DNA of 64,000 bases from Nocardia carnea (GCF_029868855.1 NZ_JARWOV010000186.1:62001-126000), one strand, 5' to 3'; positions 1 through 8,545 are shown, counted from the first letter of the stretch. Made by a program: numbers and translations. Notes: a model not told the origin generated them from the sequence alone.

Positions 1-637
1 CCGACGCCTCGAACGGCTCCTTGGGCAGCGAACGGATGCCGGCGAGCACCAGGATCGCGACGAACGGAGTGAAGATCCACAGATCTACCAGGATCACCGA
101 CCACAGGGCATTGCCACTGCTGAGCCAGTCGAAGGTGGATCCGAGACCGAGGATGTGGTTGAGCACGCCGAACTGCGGGTTGAACATCAGCTTCCAGATG
201 ACGGCCGCGATCACCGGCGCGATCATCAGCGGCAGGATCAGCACCTTCTCGAAAATCCGCCCGATGAAGCTGGAGCGGTTGAGCAAGAGGGCAATGCCGA
301 CACCGACGAGCGTCTCCAGGACGGTGGCCACTACCGCGAAGGTGCCGGTGACCCGGACACTGGTCCAGAATTCGACGTCACCCAGCACGCTCACGTAGTT
401 GCGGATTCCGACGAAGATCGGATCAGGGTTCACCGCGGCGTAGTTGAGCACCGAGTAGTACGCGCCGATCACGAACGGGTAGAGAATCCCCACGACGATC
501 AGCACCGCCGGAATCGACAGCAGGTACGGCCGCAGCGACCGCCGCCATCGCGGCACCTCCGGAGGATCAGTTCGCTTCGCTGCACCCGGCTTTTCCGGGT
601 CGGCATGTGACGGTGGACGAACCGATTGAGTGGTCAT
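1..637 (-). CDS. Carbohydrate ABC transporter permease (partial, C-terminus beyond window)
   Basis: The first base of the window lies inside this gene, so only the N-terminal ~212 residues are visible. It starts at the ATG at 637. A basic, proline-rich cytoplasmic tail of about 32 residues precedes a first membrane helix (LLSIPAVLIVVGILYPFVIG). A conserved segment for a bound sugar permease follows (FVGIRNYVSVL), then several hydrophobic helices. This matches the MalF/UgpA type of inner-membrane permease, which pairs with a MalG-type partner and an ATPase, presumably encoded to the left. It lies 31 bases downstream of the binding-protein gene in the same direction, so the two belong to one importer. 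The transported sugar or polyol cannot be read from the sequence; the neighbouring dehydrogenase and kinase suggest a small polyol. Confidence 0.88.
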   Translation of the reverse strand, partial: MTTQSVRPPSHADPEKPGAAKRTDPPEVPRWRRSLRPYLLSIPAVLIVVGILYPFVIGAYYSVLNYAAVNPDPIFVGIRNYVSVLGDVEFWTSVRVTGTFAVVATVLETLVGVGIALLLNRSSFIGRIFEKVLILPLMIAPVIAAVIWKLMFNPQFGVLNHILGLGSTFDWLSSGNALWSVILVDLWIFTPFVAILVLAGIRSLPKEPFEAS

Positions 638-668
638 GTCGACCTCCCTTTCTTCGACCCACGCCGGG

Positions 669-2075
669 TCAGAGATTGACCTTCGACGTACAGGTCTTGG
701 CCAGGCTGGCCAGTCGGGAACGGGCGCTCGCACCGCCGTAGATGTCCTGCAGCGCGACGGACCAGTCCTCCGTGGTGTCGAAGAACTTCTTCTGCGGCGT
801 GAACTGAATCTTCGAGCTGCCGATCACCGTCTCGAAGGCTTCGAGGTAGCCGGGCATCCCGCCGAGCTGCTGTTTGAACACACCGTCGAAAACCGACTTG
901 CGCACGGGATCGGCGAAGATCCCGCCCCGCACGGCTTTCGAGAGGGCTTCCTTACCCGTGACCCACTGGATGAACAACCAGGCCGCATGCTTGTTCGTCG
1001 ACTGTGCGTTCATTGCCAGCGACCAGGTCCACAGGTTGGTGTTGTAATTGCCCCCCGGGCCGGCAGGGCCCGGATACCAGCCGATATTGCCCGCTTGCGC
1101 ACTGGCACCCGGCTTGTTCTTCGGGTAGGTCGCGCTGTCGGCGTCGTAGACCATCATCGCGGTGCCGTCACCGAGGTCGCCGGTGGCCTGGGGATAGTCG
1201 TAGGTGGTCCACGACGTCGGCCCGGCCAGGCGCTGCATTTCGATCCATTTCTCGGTGAAGTCCACCGAGGCGTCCGAGGCCATGGCGGCCTCGAGCCGGC
1301 CGTCGACGAGTTCGTAATCCTTCGCGCCCTCCCTGACGAATTGCGTCATGAAGCCGGGATGGATGGTGGCCCACGACTTGGATCCGCGGGTGGCGATGCC
1401 GTACCGGTTCTGGGAACGGTCGGTGAGATCGACGGCCAGCTGGATGAAATCGTCGAAGGTGTCCGGCAACGTGATCTTGCGCTGGTCGAAATAGGCCTTG
1501 TTGTAGGCGACCACGTTGTTCTCGAAGCCCCACGGGATCGCCCACTGTCCGCCGGTACCGAGCGGACTTCCGAGTTCGAAGTCCCATCGGGTGGAGGTGC
1601 GCAGACCCTCGTAGATGTCCTCGAAGTCGTACGCGTCACTGGTGGCCGAGGAGTTGGCGATCCACGGGGCCAGATCCTCCAGCCAACCGGGCGGCCCGTA
1701 CTGCCAGATGAAGTAGGCACCCAGCATGAAGACATCGTGTTTGCCGGTGCCACCGGCCAATTCGGTGTTCAGCTTGGTGAAGTAGTCGGCCTCCGGTACC
1801 AGATCGGTGTCGACCGTGATGCCGGTCAGCCGGGTGAACTCGGCGAGCAGTGGTTGCAGCGACTGCTGGTACGGGTGCGGGGTCTGCAACAGGTGCAGAG
1901 TCGTCCCCTCCGCAGCGCGCCAGTCGAAGGGTCCGCTCACCTCGCCCGCACCGTTGACGGCCTCGAATCCGCCACCCACACCGCAGGCCGAGAGCACCGG
2001 TAGTGCCGCGGCGGCCGCACCGGCCAGGCCCAAAGCCCGTAGCATGTCCCGGCGCGAGAACTGATTTCTGCTCAT
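669..2075 (-). CDS. Extracellular solute-binding lipoprotein of sugar ABC transporter
   Basis: A 468-residue family-1 solute-binding protein. The N-terminus has a twin-arginine motif (S-R-R-D-M-L, residues 7-12), a hydrophobic stretch and a lipobox L-S-A-C with Cys31 as the lipidated residue, so it should be Tat-exported and anchored outside the membrane. The body has the usual family features, for example YDFEDIYEG and the aromatic-rich GNYNTNLWTWS. A longer reading frame begins at 2090, but GAGGAAC sits at the right distance from the ATG at 2075, which I chose. It lies between the dehydrogenase gene (31 bases upstream) and the permease. It probably captures the polyol or sugar that the adjoining enzymes oxidise and phosphorylate. 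Confidence 0.9.
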   Translation of the reverse strand: MSRNQFSRRDMLRALGLAGAAAAALPVLSACGVGGGFEAVNGAGEVSGPFDWRAAEGTTLHLLQTPHPYQQSLQPLLAEFTRLTGITVDTDLVPEADYFTKLNTELAGGTGKHDVFMLGAYFIWQYGPPGWLEDLAPWIANSSATSDAYDFEDIYEGLRTSTRWDFELGSPLGTGGQWAIPWGFENNVVAYNKAYFDQRKITLPDTFDDFIQLAVDLTDRSQNRYGIATRGSKSWATIHPGFMTQFVREGAKDYELVDGRLEAAMASDASVDFTEKWIEMQRLAGPTSWTTYDYPQATGDLGDGTAMMVYDADSATYPKNKPGASAQAGNIGWYPGPAGPGGNYNTNLWTWSLAMNAQSTNKHAAWLFIQWVTGKEALSKAVRGGIFADPVRKSVFDGVFKQQLGGMPGYLEAFETVIGSSKIQFTPQKKFFDTTEDWSVALQDIYGGASARSRLASLAKTCTSKVNL

Positions 2076-2106
2076 ATATCTGTTCCTCATCGAACTTCTC
2101 GGCAGG

Positions 2107-3183
2107 TCAGGACGGAATCAGCGAAACCTTCACCGATTCGGTTCCGCTGGCCACCAGATCGAGACCTTTTTGAAAGTCGCTGAGCGGTAGCTGATGTGTA
2201 CAGATCTTGTCCATCGGCAAGATGCCCGACTCGAGCATGCGGATGGCGGCCGGCCAGCAGTGCGGGCCCAGATGCGCGCCGCGCACATCGAGCTCCTTGT
2301 CGTCACTGATGATGCTCCAGTCGACGGAGACATCACTGCCGAATACGCCGTACTCGACGTAGGTTCCCAACTTGCGCAACAGGTTCAAGCCCTGCGGCAC
2401 GGCGGAGGGATGGCCGGTGCCTTCCAGGTAGACGTCGGCACCATAGCCGTCGGTGAGTTCCATGACAATGGCCTGGGCGTCCTCGTCGCGGATGTTGATC
2501 ACCATATCGGCGCCGCACTCACGAGCCAGCAGCAACTTCTCCGGCGCCATATCCAGCGCGATGACATGGGCAGGACTCTTCGCCCGCGCACCGGCCACCA
2601 TGCCGAGACCGATCGGACCACAACCCGCCACCACCACGACATCGTCGAAGGTGATACCCGCCCGCTCGACCGCGTGCAGTGAACACGACAGCGGCTCGGT
2701 GAATGCGGCGTGTGCGGCCGGAAGGTCCTTGGACACCTTGTGCACCAGCGCTTCCGCGGGGTAGACCATGAACTCCGCCATAGCGCCCGGGGTCCGGCGC
2801 TTGAAACCGTAGAGGTCGTGCGGTTTGCACATGTGGTACTGCCCGCGTAGGCAGTACCGGCATTTCCAGCACGGCACGATCTGCTCGGAGACCACTCGGT
2901 CCCCTACCTCGACGCCCCAGCGCGCGGCGCCCGCGGCATCGATCTGCACGATTTCACCGACGAATTCGTGACCGGGGATCACCTCCGTCTCGGCCCACGC
3001 GGGGCGGTTCTCATCGCCCCAGAACTTCGGCGCCCCGTGGTAGCACTTCAGATCGCTCGCACAGATGCCCACCGCCTCGACCCGCACCAACGCTTCGCCG
3101 GGCCCCGGTACCGGAACGGGAACCTCTTGCAGCCGATAGTCCTCGGGACCGTGGCAGATCACCGCTTGCATCGTCTCCGTCAT
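2107..3183 (-). CDS. Zinc-dependent medium-chain alcohol/polyol dehydrogenase
   Basis: A 358-residue medium-chain dehydrogenase/reductase that oxidises an alcohol with NAD(P). Catalytic zinc ligands are visible as Cys41 (GICASD), His72 and Glu73 (GHEF). Four structural-zinc cysteines lie at 105, 108, 111 and 119, and the cofactor site G-C-G-P-I-G is near 187-192. The family includes threonine, sorbitol and erythritol/L-threitol dehydrogenases. The combination with an ABC importer, an SDR and an FGGY kinase is reminiscent of the tetritol pathways of mycobacteria, but the substrate is inferred only. GTG codons at 3189 and 3186 could also start, but the ATG at 3183 has AAGGG at better spacing. 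It is divergent from the SorC regulator across a short region with an inverted repeat. Confidence 0.88.
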   Translation of the reverse strand: MTETMQAVICHGPEDYRLQEVPVPVPGPGEALVRVEAVGICASDLKCYHGAPKFWGDENRPAWAETEVIPGHEFVGEIVQIDAAGAARWGVEVGDRVVSEQIVPCWKCRYCLRGQYHMCKPHDLYGFKRRTPGAMAEFMVYPAEALVHKVSKDLPAAHAAFTEPLSCSLHAVERAGITFDDVVVVAGCGPIGLGMVAGARAKSPAHVIALDMAPEKLLLARECGADMVINIRDEDAQAIVMELTDGYGADVYLEGTGHPSAVPQGLNLLRKLGTYVEYGVFGSDVSVDWSIISDDKELDVRGAHLGPHCWPAAIRMLESGILPMDKICTHQLPLSDFQKGLDLVASGTESVKVSLIPS

Positions 3184-3252
3184 CACCACTGCCCTTCATC
3201 CCTATGTTCGCGATCACACTAACCCAGGTCGGCACATTGGTCCAGAACGAAT

Positions 3253-3276
3253 GTTCACGGAATTATTGGCGTGAAC
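3253..3276. promoter_or_regulatory. Candidate SorC-family operator (7+10+7 inverted repeat)
   Basis: GTTCACG (3253-3259) is followed after ten bases by its exact reverse complement CGTGAAC (3270-3276). It lies between the divergent dehydrogenase and SorC genes, just before the regulator start. Position and symmetry fit an operator for the adjacent SorC-type protein; binding itself is inferred. Confidence 0.6.
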
Positions 3277-3301
3277 TGATGTGCAATGCGATACTTCTGC
3301 C

Positions 3302-4294
3302 ATGCACAGCAGCTCCGAAACTCGTGCGCCGACAAGCGCCGAGGGTGGCCGCTTCGCGCCGTCGCAGCTCTACGCGGCCGCGAAAATGTACTACGACGAG
3401 GACGCCACCCAGGCCGAAGTCGCCCATAAGCTGGGCGTGAGCCGGGCGACCGTGAGCAGGCTGCTGTCCGAAGCCCGCCGCCAGGGCATCGTCCACATCG
3501 AAGTCCGCGCACCCCATGCCGACGACCGCGGCGATCTCGCGAACACCCTCGCCGATGCGATCGGGTTGCGACGGGTGTATCTGTCCGCGCCGCTACCCGC
3601 GCCGACCCCCGCCAAGCCGACCGTGGAGGTAATGGGCAGCTACCTCGCACCCGCAGTCTCACGCGCACTTTCGGAGGTCGGGCTGGTCCCCGGAGACGTG
3701 CTGCTGGTCTCGTCTGGACGCACCGTCCACCAAGTGGCGCAGTTCGACCTCGAACGCATCCCCGGTGTCCTCGTCACCCCCACCGTCGGTGGCAACGACC
3801 AGCCCGAGGAGTGGTATCAGACCAACGAGATCACCCGGCTCATCTCCAACAAACTCGGCGGCCGGCCGAACTACCTGTTCGCACCCGCCCTCCCCGGACC
3901 CGAGCTCTACGACACCCTGCATGCCGATCCGTCCATTCAGCGGGTGCTGAATCTGTGGCCACGGGCGCGGTGCGCGCTCATGGGCGTCGGTGCGCCGCCG
4001 CTGCTGCGCGATGACATACCACAGTTCGTTCCCACCACCTCCGCATCCCTGCGCGAAGCGGTGGGCGATGTGTGTTCGCGGTTCTACAACCGGGAAGGCG
4101 AACCCGTCGACTTTCCCGGCCGCGAACGGCTGATTGCCGTGGAATTGTCCGTGCTGCAGAAAATCCCGGTGGGGATCGCCGTGGCCGTCGGCGCGGACAA
4201 GGTGACCCCGATTCTCGCCGGGGCGCGCGCCGGGTACTTCAACCAGCTCGTCACCGATCCATCGACCGCACAACAGCTTTTGGAGAGTCTGTGA
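3302..4294 (+). CDS. SorC/DeoR-type sugar-binding transcriptional regulator
   Basis: A 330-residue regulator with an N-terminal helix-turn-helix (AEVAHKLGVSRATVSRLLSEAR, about residues 32-53) and a SorC-type C-terminal effector domain. That domain resembles sugar-isomerase folds and binds phosphorylated sugars. It contains VLLVSSGRTVHQV and the late motif GADKVTPILAGARAGYFNQLVTD typical of the family. It starts at the ATG at 3302; an in-frame GTG lies 21 bases upstream at 3281. Its stop overlaps the start of the following SDR by GTGA, so the two are translationally coupled. It probably controls the divergent dehydrogenase/transporter operon and its own operon, with a phosphorylated product of the nearby kinase as a plausible effector. 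Confidence 0.9.
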   Translation: MHSSSETRAPTSAEGGRFAPSQLYAAAKMYYDEDATQAEVAHKLGVSRATVSRLLSEARRQGIVHIEVRAPHADDRGDLANTLADAIGLRRVYLSAPLPAPTPAKPTVEVMGSYLAPAVSRALSEVGLVPGDVLLVSSGRTVHQVAQFDLERIPGVLVTPTVGGNDQPEEWYQTNEITRLISNKLGGRPNYLFAPALPGPELYDTLHADPSIQRVLNLWPRARCALMGVGAPPLLRDDIPQFVPTTSASLREAVGDVCSRFYNREGEPVDFPGRERLIAVELSVLQKIPVGIAVAVGADKVTPILAGARAGYFNQLVTDPSTAQQLLESL

Positions 4295-5052
4295 ACTCGA
4301 TTCGCCTCGACGGTAAGCGCGTACTGATCACCGGTGCGTCGAAAGGCATCGGAGCCGATATCGCCGAGACTTTCGCGAATGCGGGGGCCTCGCTGGTGCT
4401 GTCCGGTCGTGACCAGGACACATTGGACGTTCAGGCCCGGCACCTGGCGCAGCAGTACGGGGTTCGCGTCACGGCAGTGGCCGCCGACCTCGCCGATCCG
4501 GGCGCTCCCACCCGATTGGCCGCGGAGGCCGGCGCGGTATTCGGGGGGCTCGACGTGCTCGTCAACAACGCGGGCATCTCACATCCGGAGATGGTCACCG
4601 ATCTGACGGCGGCATCGTTCGACGAGGTCCTCGCCGTCAATCTGCGCGCTCCGGCACTGCTCGCCGCCACCGTGGGTGCGGCGATGGCCCGTGCGGGCGG
4701 CGGATCGATCGTGACCGTCGCTTCCGCGGCCGCCCTGCGCGCACTGCCCGAGCACTACGCGTACTGCACGTCGAAGGCGGGCCTGGTGATGGCGACCAAG
4801 GTGCTGGCACTCGAGCTCGGGCCCGACGGCGTGCGCGCGAACTCCCTGTGCCCCACCATTGTGCTCACCGATATGGGCCGCAAAGTCTGGGGCGAGGAAA
4901 CGAAGGCTGCGCCGATGCTGGCCCGTATCCCGCTGGGCCGCTTCGCCGCACCCGCGGAGGTGTCCGCGACAGCGCTGTTCCTCGCCTCCGACCTCGCCTC
5001 GATGATCAACGGCGTCGACGTTCCGATCGACGGTGGTTACGCGGTCAGCTGA
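4291..5052 (+). CDS. SDR family NAD(P)-dependent oxidoreductase
   Basis: A classical short-chain dehydrogenase of 253 residues. It shows the cofactor motif TGASKGIG (14-21), NNAG (92-95), catalytic Ser145 and the Y-C-T-S-K motif with Tyr158 and Lys162. The C-terminal INGVDVPIDGGYA is normal for the family. The GTG at 4291 overlaps the regulator stop (GTGA) and has GGAGAG before it, so I chose it over much earlier in-frame codons that would lie inside the regulator gene. Its 3' end overlaps the convergent kinase gene by eight bases. In this context it probably oxidises a polyol or reduces the matching ketose; mycobacterial D-threitol dehydrogenase is an SDR of this size. Confidence 0.9.
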   Translation: MNSIRLDGKRVLITGASKGIGADIAETFANAGASLVLSGRDQDTLDVQARHLAQQYGVRVTAVAADLADPGAPTRLAAEAGAVFGGLDVLVNNAGISHPEMVTDLTAASFDEVLAVNLRAPALLAATVGAAMARAGGGSIVTVASAAALRALPEHYAYCTSKAGLVMATKVLALELGPDGVRANSLCPTIVLTDMGRKVWGEETKAAPMLARIPLGRFAAPAEVSATALFLASDLASMINGVDVPIDGGYAVS

Positions 5053-6523
5053 GCCGAGTCAGGGTATGCACCTGGTCCCGGGTGGCCGGATACAGCTGCA
5101 GCCATGTCTCGTACAGGGCGTCGTATCGCTCGCGGTATTCCGGGTTCGGCGTAATCTCGCCGGCTATCCGCGTCCAATCCGTCTCCGGCGCGACCAGTCC
5201 CACACCGATAGCGGCCAGCAGGCCGTCACCGTAACTCGCGCCGATGGTCTGTTCCGGCTGCAGCTGGGTCAACCCGGTGATATCGCTGAGCGCCTGCGCC
5301 CACACCGGACTGCGCAGCCCCCCACCGACGCCGACCGCCCGCAAGACCGGCGAATCGGCGTTGTCGAACATCTCCAGAATCTGGCGGATCCCGAAAGAGA
5401 TTCCCTCGTAGGCCGCGCGGAACAGATGACCACGCCCGTGCCGCAGCGTCAGTCCGGCGACGATACCGCGCGCGTCGGGATCGAACACCGGCGTGCGCTC
5501 ACCGGCCAAGTAAGGTAGCACCAGCAAACCCTCCGAGCCCGGCGGCACGGCCGCGGCCTCGGCCATCAGTACGTCGAATGGGGCCCCGCCGGTCACCTTC
5601 TGCAACCAGTTGGCCAGCGTACCCGCGGTCGATGTTCCCGCCGCGAGCGCGAAAGTGCCCTCCTGGACACCCGTCGTCGTCCACAGCGCCGGGTTCGTAT
5701 GGAACGTTTCCAGCACCTGCACGAGGAACATCGTCGATCCGTACATCAGCATGAGGTCACCGGGATCGCGCACACCCACGCTGAATGCCTCGGCATAGGC
5801 ATCCACGGTGCCCGCGACGACCGGCGTGCCCGCCGGAATCCCGGTCTCCGCGGCCGCCCGCGCGGTCACCACGCCGACCACCTCCGACGGCCACACGAGC
5901 CGGGGCAGCGGCAACGCGCCCAGAACTCGCCCGGCCCATTCGGCGTTCCAGTCGAAGTCGCGAATCGAATACAGTGGATCGCATTGGCTGGCCGTGTGAT
6001 GGTCCTGAACATACTCACCGGTCAGCTTCGCCACGACGAATGAATTCGAGCCGTACCAGCGGCGGGCACGAGCGAACACCTCCGGCTCGTTCTTGCGCAC
6101 CCATTCGATCTTCGGGCCGACCGCCTGACTCGACAGCGATTTGCCCGTCCGCGACAGAATCTTCTCCGCGCCGAACAACTCGGTGAGTTCGGCGATCTCC
6201 ACCGACGCCCGGGTGTCGATGCCGTACAGAATGGCGGGCCGTACCGGCTCGAGATCCTCGTCGCACAACACCAGGCACGGACCGACACCGCTGACGCACA
6301 TCCCGGCGATCCGCGCCCCCGACGGTATGGCGGCCATCAGTGTGCGGCTGATCGCGCACACCTCCGCCCACCACAAGCCCACCGCGTCGACCTCGGCCCA
6401 CCCCGGCCGCGGCATCGACATCTCATGACCCACCTGATGCTCGGCAACCACCACTCCATCCGGGCGCACGAGCACCCCCTTACTACTCCCTGTCCCCATA
6501 TCGATACCGACGAACAGATCCAC
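5045..6523 (-). CDS. FGGY-family carbohydrate kinase (xylulokinase-like)
   Basis: A 492-residue sugar kinase with two actin-like ATPase domains. The phosphate-1 motif GIDMGTGSSKG begins at residue 6, and the C-terminal FGGY signature region reads GVGGGLRSPVWAQALSDITG. A candidate catalytic aspartate lies in VAGTVDAYAEA. Family members phosphorylate ketoses and polyols such as xylulose, ribulose, glycerol and erythrulose. The likely role is ATP-dependent phosphorylation of the ketose made by the adjacent dehydrogenases. The start is uncertain: a longer frame begins at TTG 6610, but the family N-terminus (VDLFVGIDMG) begins at the GTG at 6523, whose ribosome site is weak. The gene is convergent with the SDR, and its promoter region runs into IS debris. 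Confidence 0.85.
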   Translation of the reverse strand: MDLFVGIDMGTGSSKGVLVRPDGVVVAEHQVGHEMSMPRPGWAEVDAVGLWWAEVCAISRTLMAAIPSGARIAGMCVSGVGPCLVLCDEDLEPVRPAILYGIDTRASVEIAELTELFGAEKILSRTGKSLSSQAVGPKIEWVRKNEPEVFARARRWYGSNSFVVAKLTGEYVQDHHTASQCDPLYSIRDFDWNAEWAGRVLGALPLPRLVWPSEVVGVVTARAAAETGIPAGTPVVAGTVDAYAEAFSVGVRDPGDLMLMYGSTMFLVQVLETFHTNPALWTTTGVQEGTFALAAGTSTAGTLANWLQKVTGGAPFDVLMAEAAAVPPGSEGLLVLPYLAGERTPVFDPDARGIVAGLTLRHGRGHLFRAAYEGISFGIRQILEMFDNADSPVLRAVGVGGGLRSPVWAQALSDITGLTQLQPEQTIGASYGDGLLAAIGVGLVAPETDWTRIAGEITPNPEYRERYDALYETWLQLYPATRDQVHTLTRLS

Positions 6524-6602
6524 AAACGTCAGCTTAGGGGCTGCTGCACGGATAGGAGACACGATCCGGCTTGCCGACAGGCGAGCCTGGCAGGCAGCTA
6601 TC

Positions 6603-6728
6603 GTGCCCAAGCCCTACCCGCAGGAGTTCCGTGACGATGTGGTCCGGGTCGCCCGCCATCGCGAAGAAGGCGTGAGGCTGGACCACGTAGCCGCCGATTT
6701 CGGGATCCACCCGATGACGTTGACGAAC
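6603..6728 (+). pseudogene. IS3-family transposase OrfA fragment
   Basis: The first 42 codons from the GTG at 6603 (PKPYPQEFRDDVVRVAR, then VAADFGIHPMTLTN) closely match the start of IS3-family OrfA proteins, the helix-turn-helix subunit of the transposase. The match stops after Asn42, where NWL... would be expected, and the frame continues into unrelated sequence. No OrfB and no terminal inverted repeats are present. It is a non-functional stub about 35 bases upstream of a tRNA 3' end. Confidence 0.7.
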
Positions 6729-6764
6729 AGGCCCGACTGTTCCGACCGTCGCCAGGGATCCGGT

Positions 6765-6804
6765 AGTCGAGTGACCGCAGGTTCAAATCCTGTCGGCCCG
6801 ACCA
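6765..6804 (+). other. tRNA 3'-end fragment (T-arm, acceptor strand, CCA); possible attachment-site remnant
   Basis: The sequence at 6777-6793 forms a T-arm (GCAGG, loop TTCAAAT, CCTGT). It is followed by CGGCCCG, a discriminator A and CCA ending at 6804, a proper tRNA 3' terminus, best matching proline tRNAs of actinobacteria. No D-arm, anticodon arm or matching 5' acceptor strand (CGGGCCG) lies upstream; the sequence there runs into the IS3 stub. Such isolated 3' ends typically mark where an integrative element recombined with a tRNA gene, or are left after its loss. Confidence 0.55.
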
Positions 6805-6868
6805 TAGAAACCGCTCACCGACTCCGCTGCGGCGGTCGGGATCAGCTCGGCGAGCACCTGCGGTATGA

Positions 6869-7456
6869 CTATCCGGTGCCCCCCTCGAGCCTGCCGAGGA
6901 TGACGCCGGTCAGCGCCGCGACGGCGTCGTCGACGGTCGCGATCCCACGGTGCAGCTCCGCGGCAATGGCCTCGGCGGCACCGAATACGCCGACGCAGTG
7001 CAGCCGCAGTGCAGCCCGGTTCAGGCCCGAGTACGGCGCCAGCGCATCGGCCATCGAATCGGTGTAGCCGTCGAGCATCTCGTGCTGAACGGCCTCCATT
7101 TCCGGATCGCCTTTCAAAGCCGCGGAGACGGCGTTCAGCTCCGGCATGTCGGTGGCGCAGGCGAAGTACGCGACGCTGACCGCCCTCGCGATGCCCACCG
7201 CTGTCCGGGGGGCTTGTTTCAGTCCCTGCACGGTGACGGCCCGGTGCCGTTCGTCGAGCCGCCGGTACAGCGCGAGCAGCAGCCCGGGACGGGTGCCGAA
7301 GTGGTCGTACACGACGGGCCTGCTGACTCCGGCCGCCTCGGCGAGCGTGGGCAGCGTCAGCCCGTCGGCGCCATCGGCGCGCACGATCGCCAGGGCCGCG
7401 TCGAGCAACTGCTCGCGCCGGGCCTGCTTGGACAGGCGGGTCGATGTGGTGGTCAT
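6869..7456 (-). CDS. TetR family transcriptional regulator
   Basis: A 195-residue repressor with a typical N-terminal TetR helix-turn-helix. RREQLLDAALAIVRADGADG is followed by LAEAAGVSRPVVYDHFGTRPGLLLALYRRL, within residues 13-68. The C-terminal helical domain is the ligand and dimer part and is not diagnostic. The ATG at 7456 fits an upstream GAGG. It is transcribed away from the saccharopine-dehydrogenase-like gene across 87 bases that carry two copies of one 11-base palindrome-like site. It very probably represses that gene and itself. Confidence 0.9.
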   Translation of the reverse strand: MTTTSTRLSKQARREQLLDAALAIVRADGADGLTLPTLAEAAGVSRPVVYDHFGTRPGLLLALYRRLDERHRAVTVQGLKQAPRTAVGIARAVSVAYFACATDMPELNAVSAALKGDPEMEAVQHEMLDGYTDSMADALAPYSGLNRAALRLHCVGVFGAAEAIAAELHRGIATVDDAVAALTGVILGRLEGGTG

Positions 7457-7489
7457 TGCCCTCCTCGTGCGCCTCTTGCCCGAGATTAC

Positions 7490-7514
7490 TACAAAATGTA
7501 GGTTACAAAATGTA
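7490..7514. promoter_or_regulatory. Tandem candidate TetR operators
   Basis: TACAAAATGTA occurs at 7490-7500 and again at 7504-7514, in direct orientation with a 14-base period. Each copy has TAC...GTA symmetry. Both lie in the short divergent region between the TetR gene and the oxidoreductase. The spacing suggests two dimers bound side by side. Confidence 0.6.
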
Positions 7515-7543
7515 GGTACCGGCGTATCGAGAGGGAAATACTC

Positions 7544-8545
7544 ATGGAACAGCGGAAATCTGTTTTGCTTCTGGGCGGTTCGGGGCAGGCGGGCTCGGAT
7601 ACCGCTGCCCGCTTGCGGCGGTGGTACCCGGAGCTGCCGTTGACCGTTGCAGGCCGGAATCCGGAACGCGCGCAGCGGGTGGCCGACGAACTGGGCGGTG
7701 CCACCGCGGTAACCGTCGATATGGCGCGTGACGATCTCGGGCTGCCCGCGGGTCGAGAGTATTCGGCGGTGGTCGCGACACTGTGGGACAGCAGGCTGAC
7801 GGGGTTACGCTTCGCGCAGGATCACGGCGCACCGTACGTCGGACTGTCCAGCGGCCTGATCGATATCGCGCCGGAGATCACCGCCGGTGTGCAGCGCCCT
7901 GGCGCAGCACCGGTACTGATGGCCGGCCACTGGGCTGCGGGTGTCATCACACTCACGGTGCTGGAGTGGTCCCAGAAGTTCGACCGGGTCGACACCATCC
8001 GGATAGGCGCGATACTCGATGAGAACGACGCGGGCGGACCCGCGGGGCTCGCGGATCTCGAACGCTGGGCGGAGGTCACCTCGGCCGGGTACGCGCGGCG
8101 CGACGGGGTGTTCGCCTGGACCGCCGCGGCCGAAGCGCAGGTGGAACTGCGCAGCCTCGACGGCACCGCGCTCACCGGCCGGACCATCCCGATCCTCGAC
8201 GTGACAAGTCTGGCATTCGCGACGGGTGCACCGAACGTCGAATTCGCCTTCGCGGTCGGTGAATCCGCGGGTTCGCGCCGTGGCGAGGCGCCGTCGGTCG
8301 AGGTCCGGATCGACCTCGAAGGGAGAGGACCGGCAGGCGCACCGCTGAGTATTACCCGGTACGTGGTCCACCCGGGCGGCCAACGCCCGCTGACGTCGCT
8401 CGGCCTCGCCCTGGGTATCGAACGTTTGCTCGGGCTGCGCGGCGATGCGGTGGCGCCGGGCATCTACACTCCCGAGGCACTGCTCGACCCGGCCTATGCA
8501 GTCAAACAACTGGTGGACGTGGGAGCCACCTTCGTCGATGTGTGA
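7544..8545 (+). CDS. Saccharopine dehydrogenase-like NAD(P)-binding oxidoreductase
   Basis: A 333-residue protein. Its N-terminal Rossmann motif LLLGGSGQAGSDTAARL (residues 8-24), followed by TVAGRNPERAQRVADELGG, is typical of saccharopine dehydrogenase family members. The second half holds the mixed dimerisation/substrate domain (SITRYVVHPGGQRPLTSLGLALGIERLLGL). True saccharopine dehydrogenases join lysine and ketoglutarate, but most short actinobacterial members have unknown substrates, some acting on lipids. The only neighbour in the unit is the divergent TetR, so it looks like a single-gene operon induced by an unknown ligand. Confidence 0.82.
   Translation: MEQRKSVLLLGGSGQAGSDTAARLRRWYPELPLTVAGRNPERAQRVADELGGATAVTVDMARDDLGLPAGREYSAVVATLWDSRLTGLRFAQDHGAPYVGLSSGLIDIAPEITAGVQRPGAAPVLMAGHWAAGVITLTVLEWSQKFDRVDTIRIGAILDENDAGGPAGLADLERWAEVTSAGYARRDGVFAWTAAAEAQVELRSLDGTALTGRTIPILDVTSLAFATGAPNVEFAFAVGESAGSRRGEAPSVEVRIDLEGRGPAGAPLSITRYVVHPGGQRPLTSLGLALGIERLLGLRGDAVAPGIYTPEALLDPAYAVKQLVDVGATFVDV

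Noticed and set aside
630..2003. 457-codon plus-strand frame opposite the binding-protein gene
   Set aside because: It is complementary to a well-supported lipoprotein gene and has no recognisable domain.
6614..6805. Minus-strand frame starting MVGPTGFEPAV
   Set aside because: This peptide is a classic artefact read from the antisense of a tRNA 3' end; the DNA is the T-arm and CCA described above.
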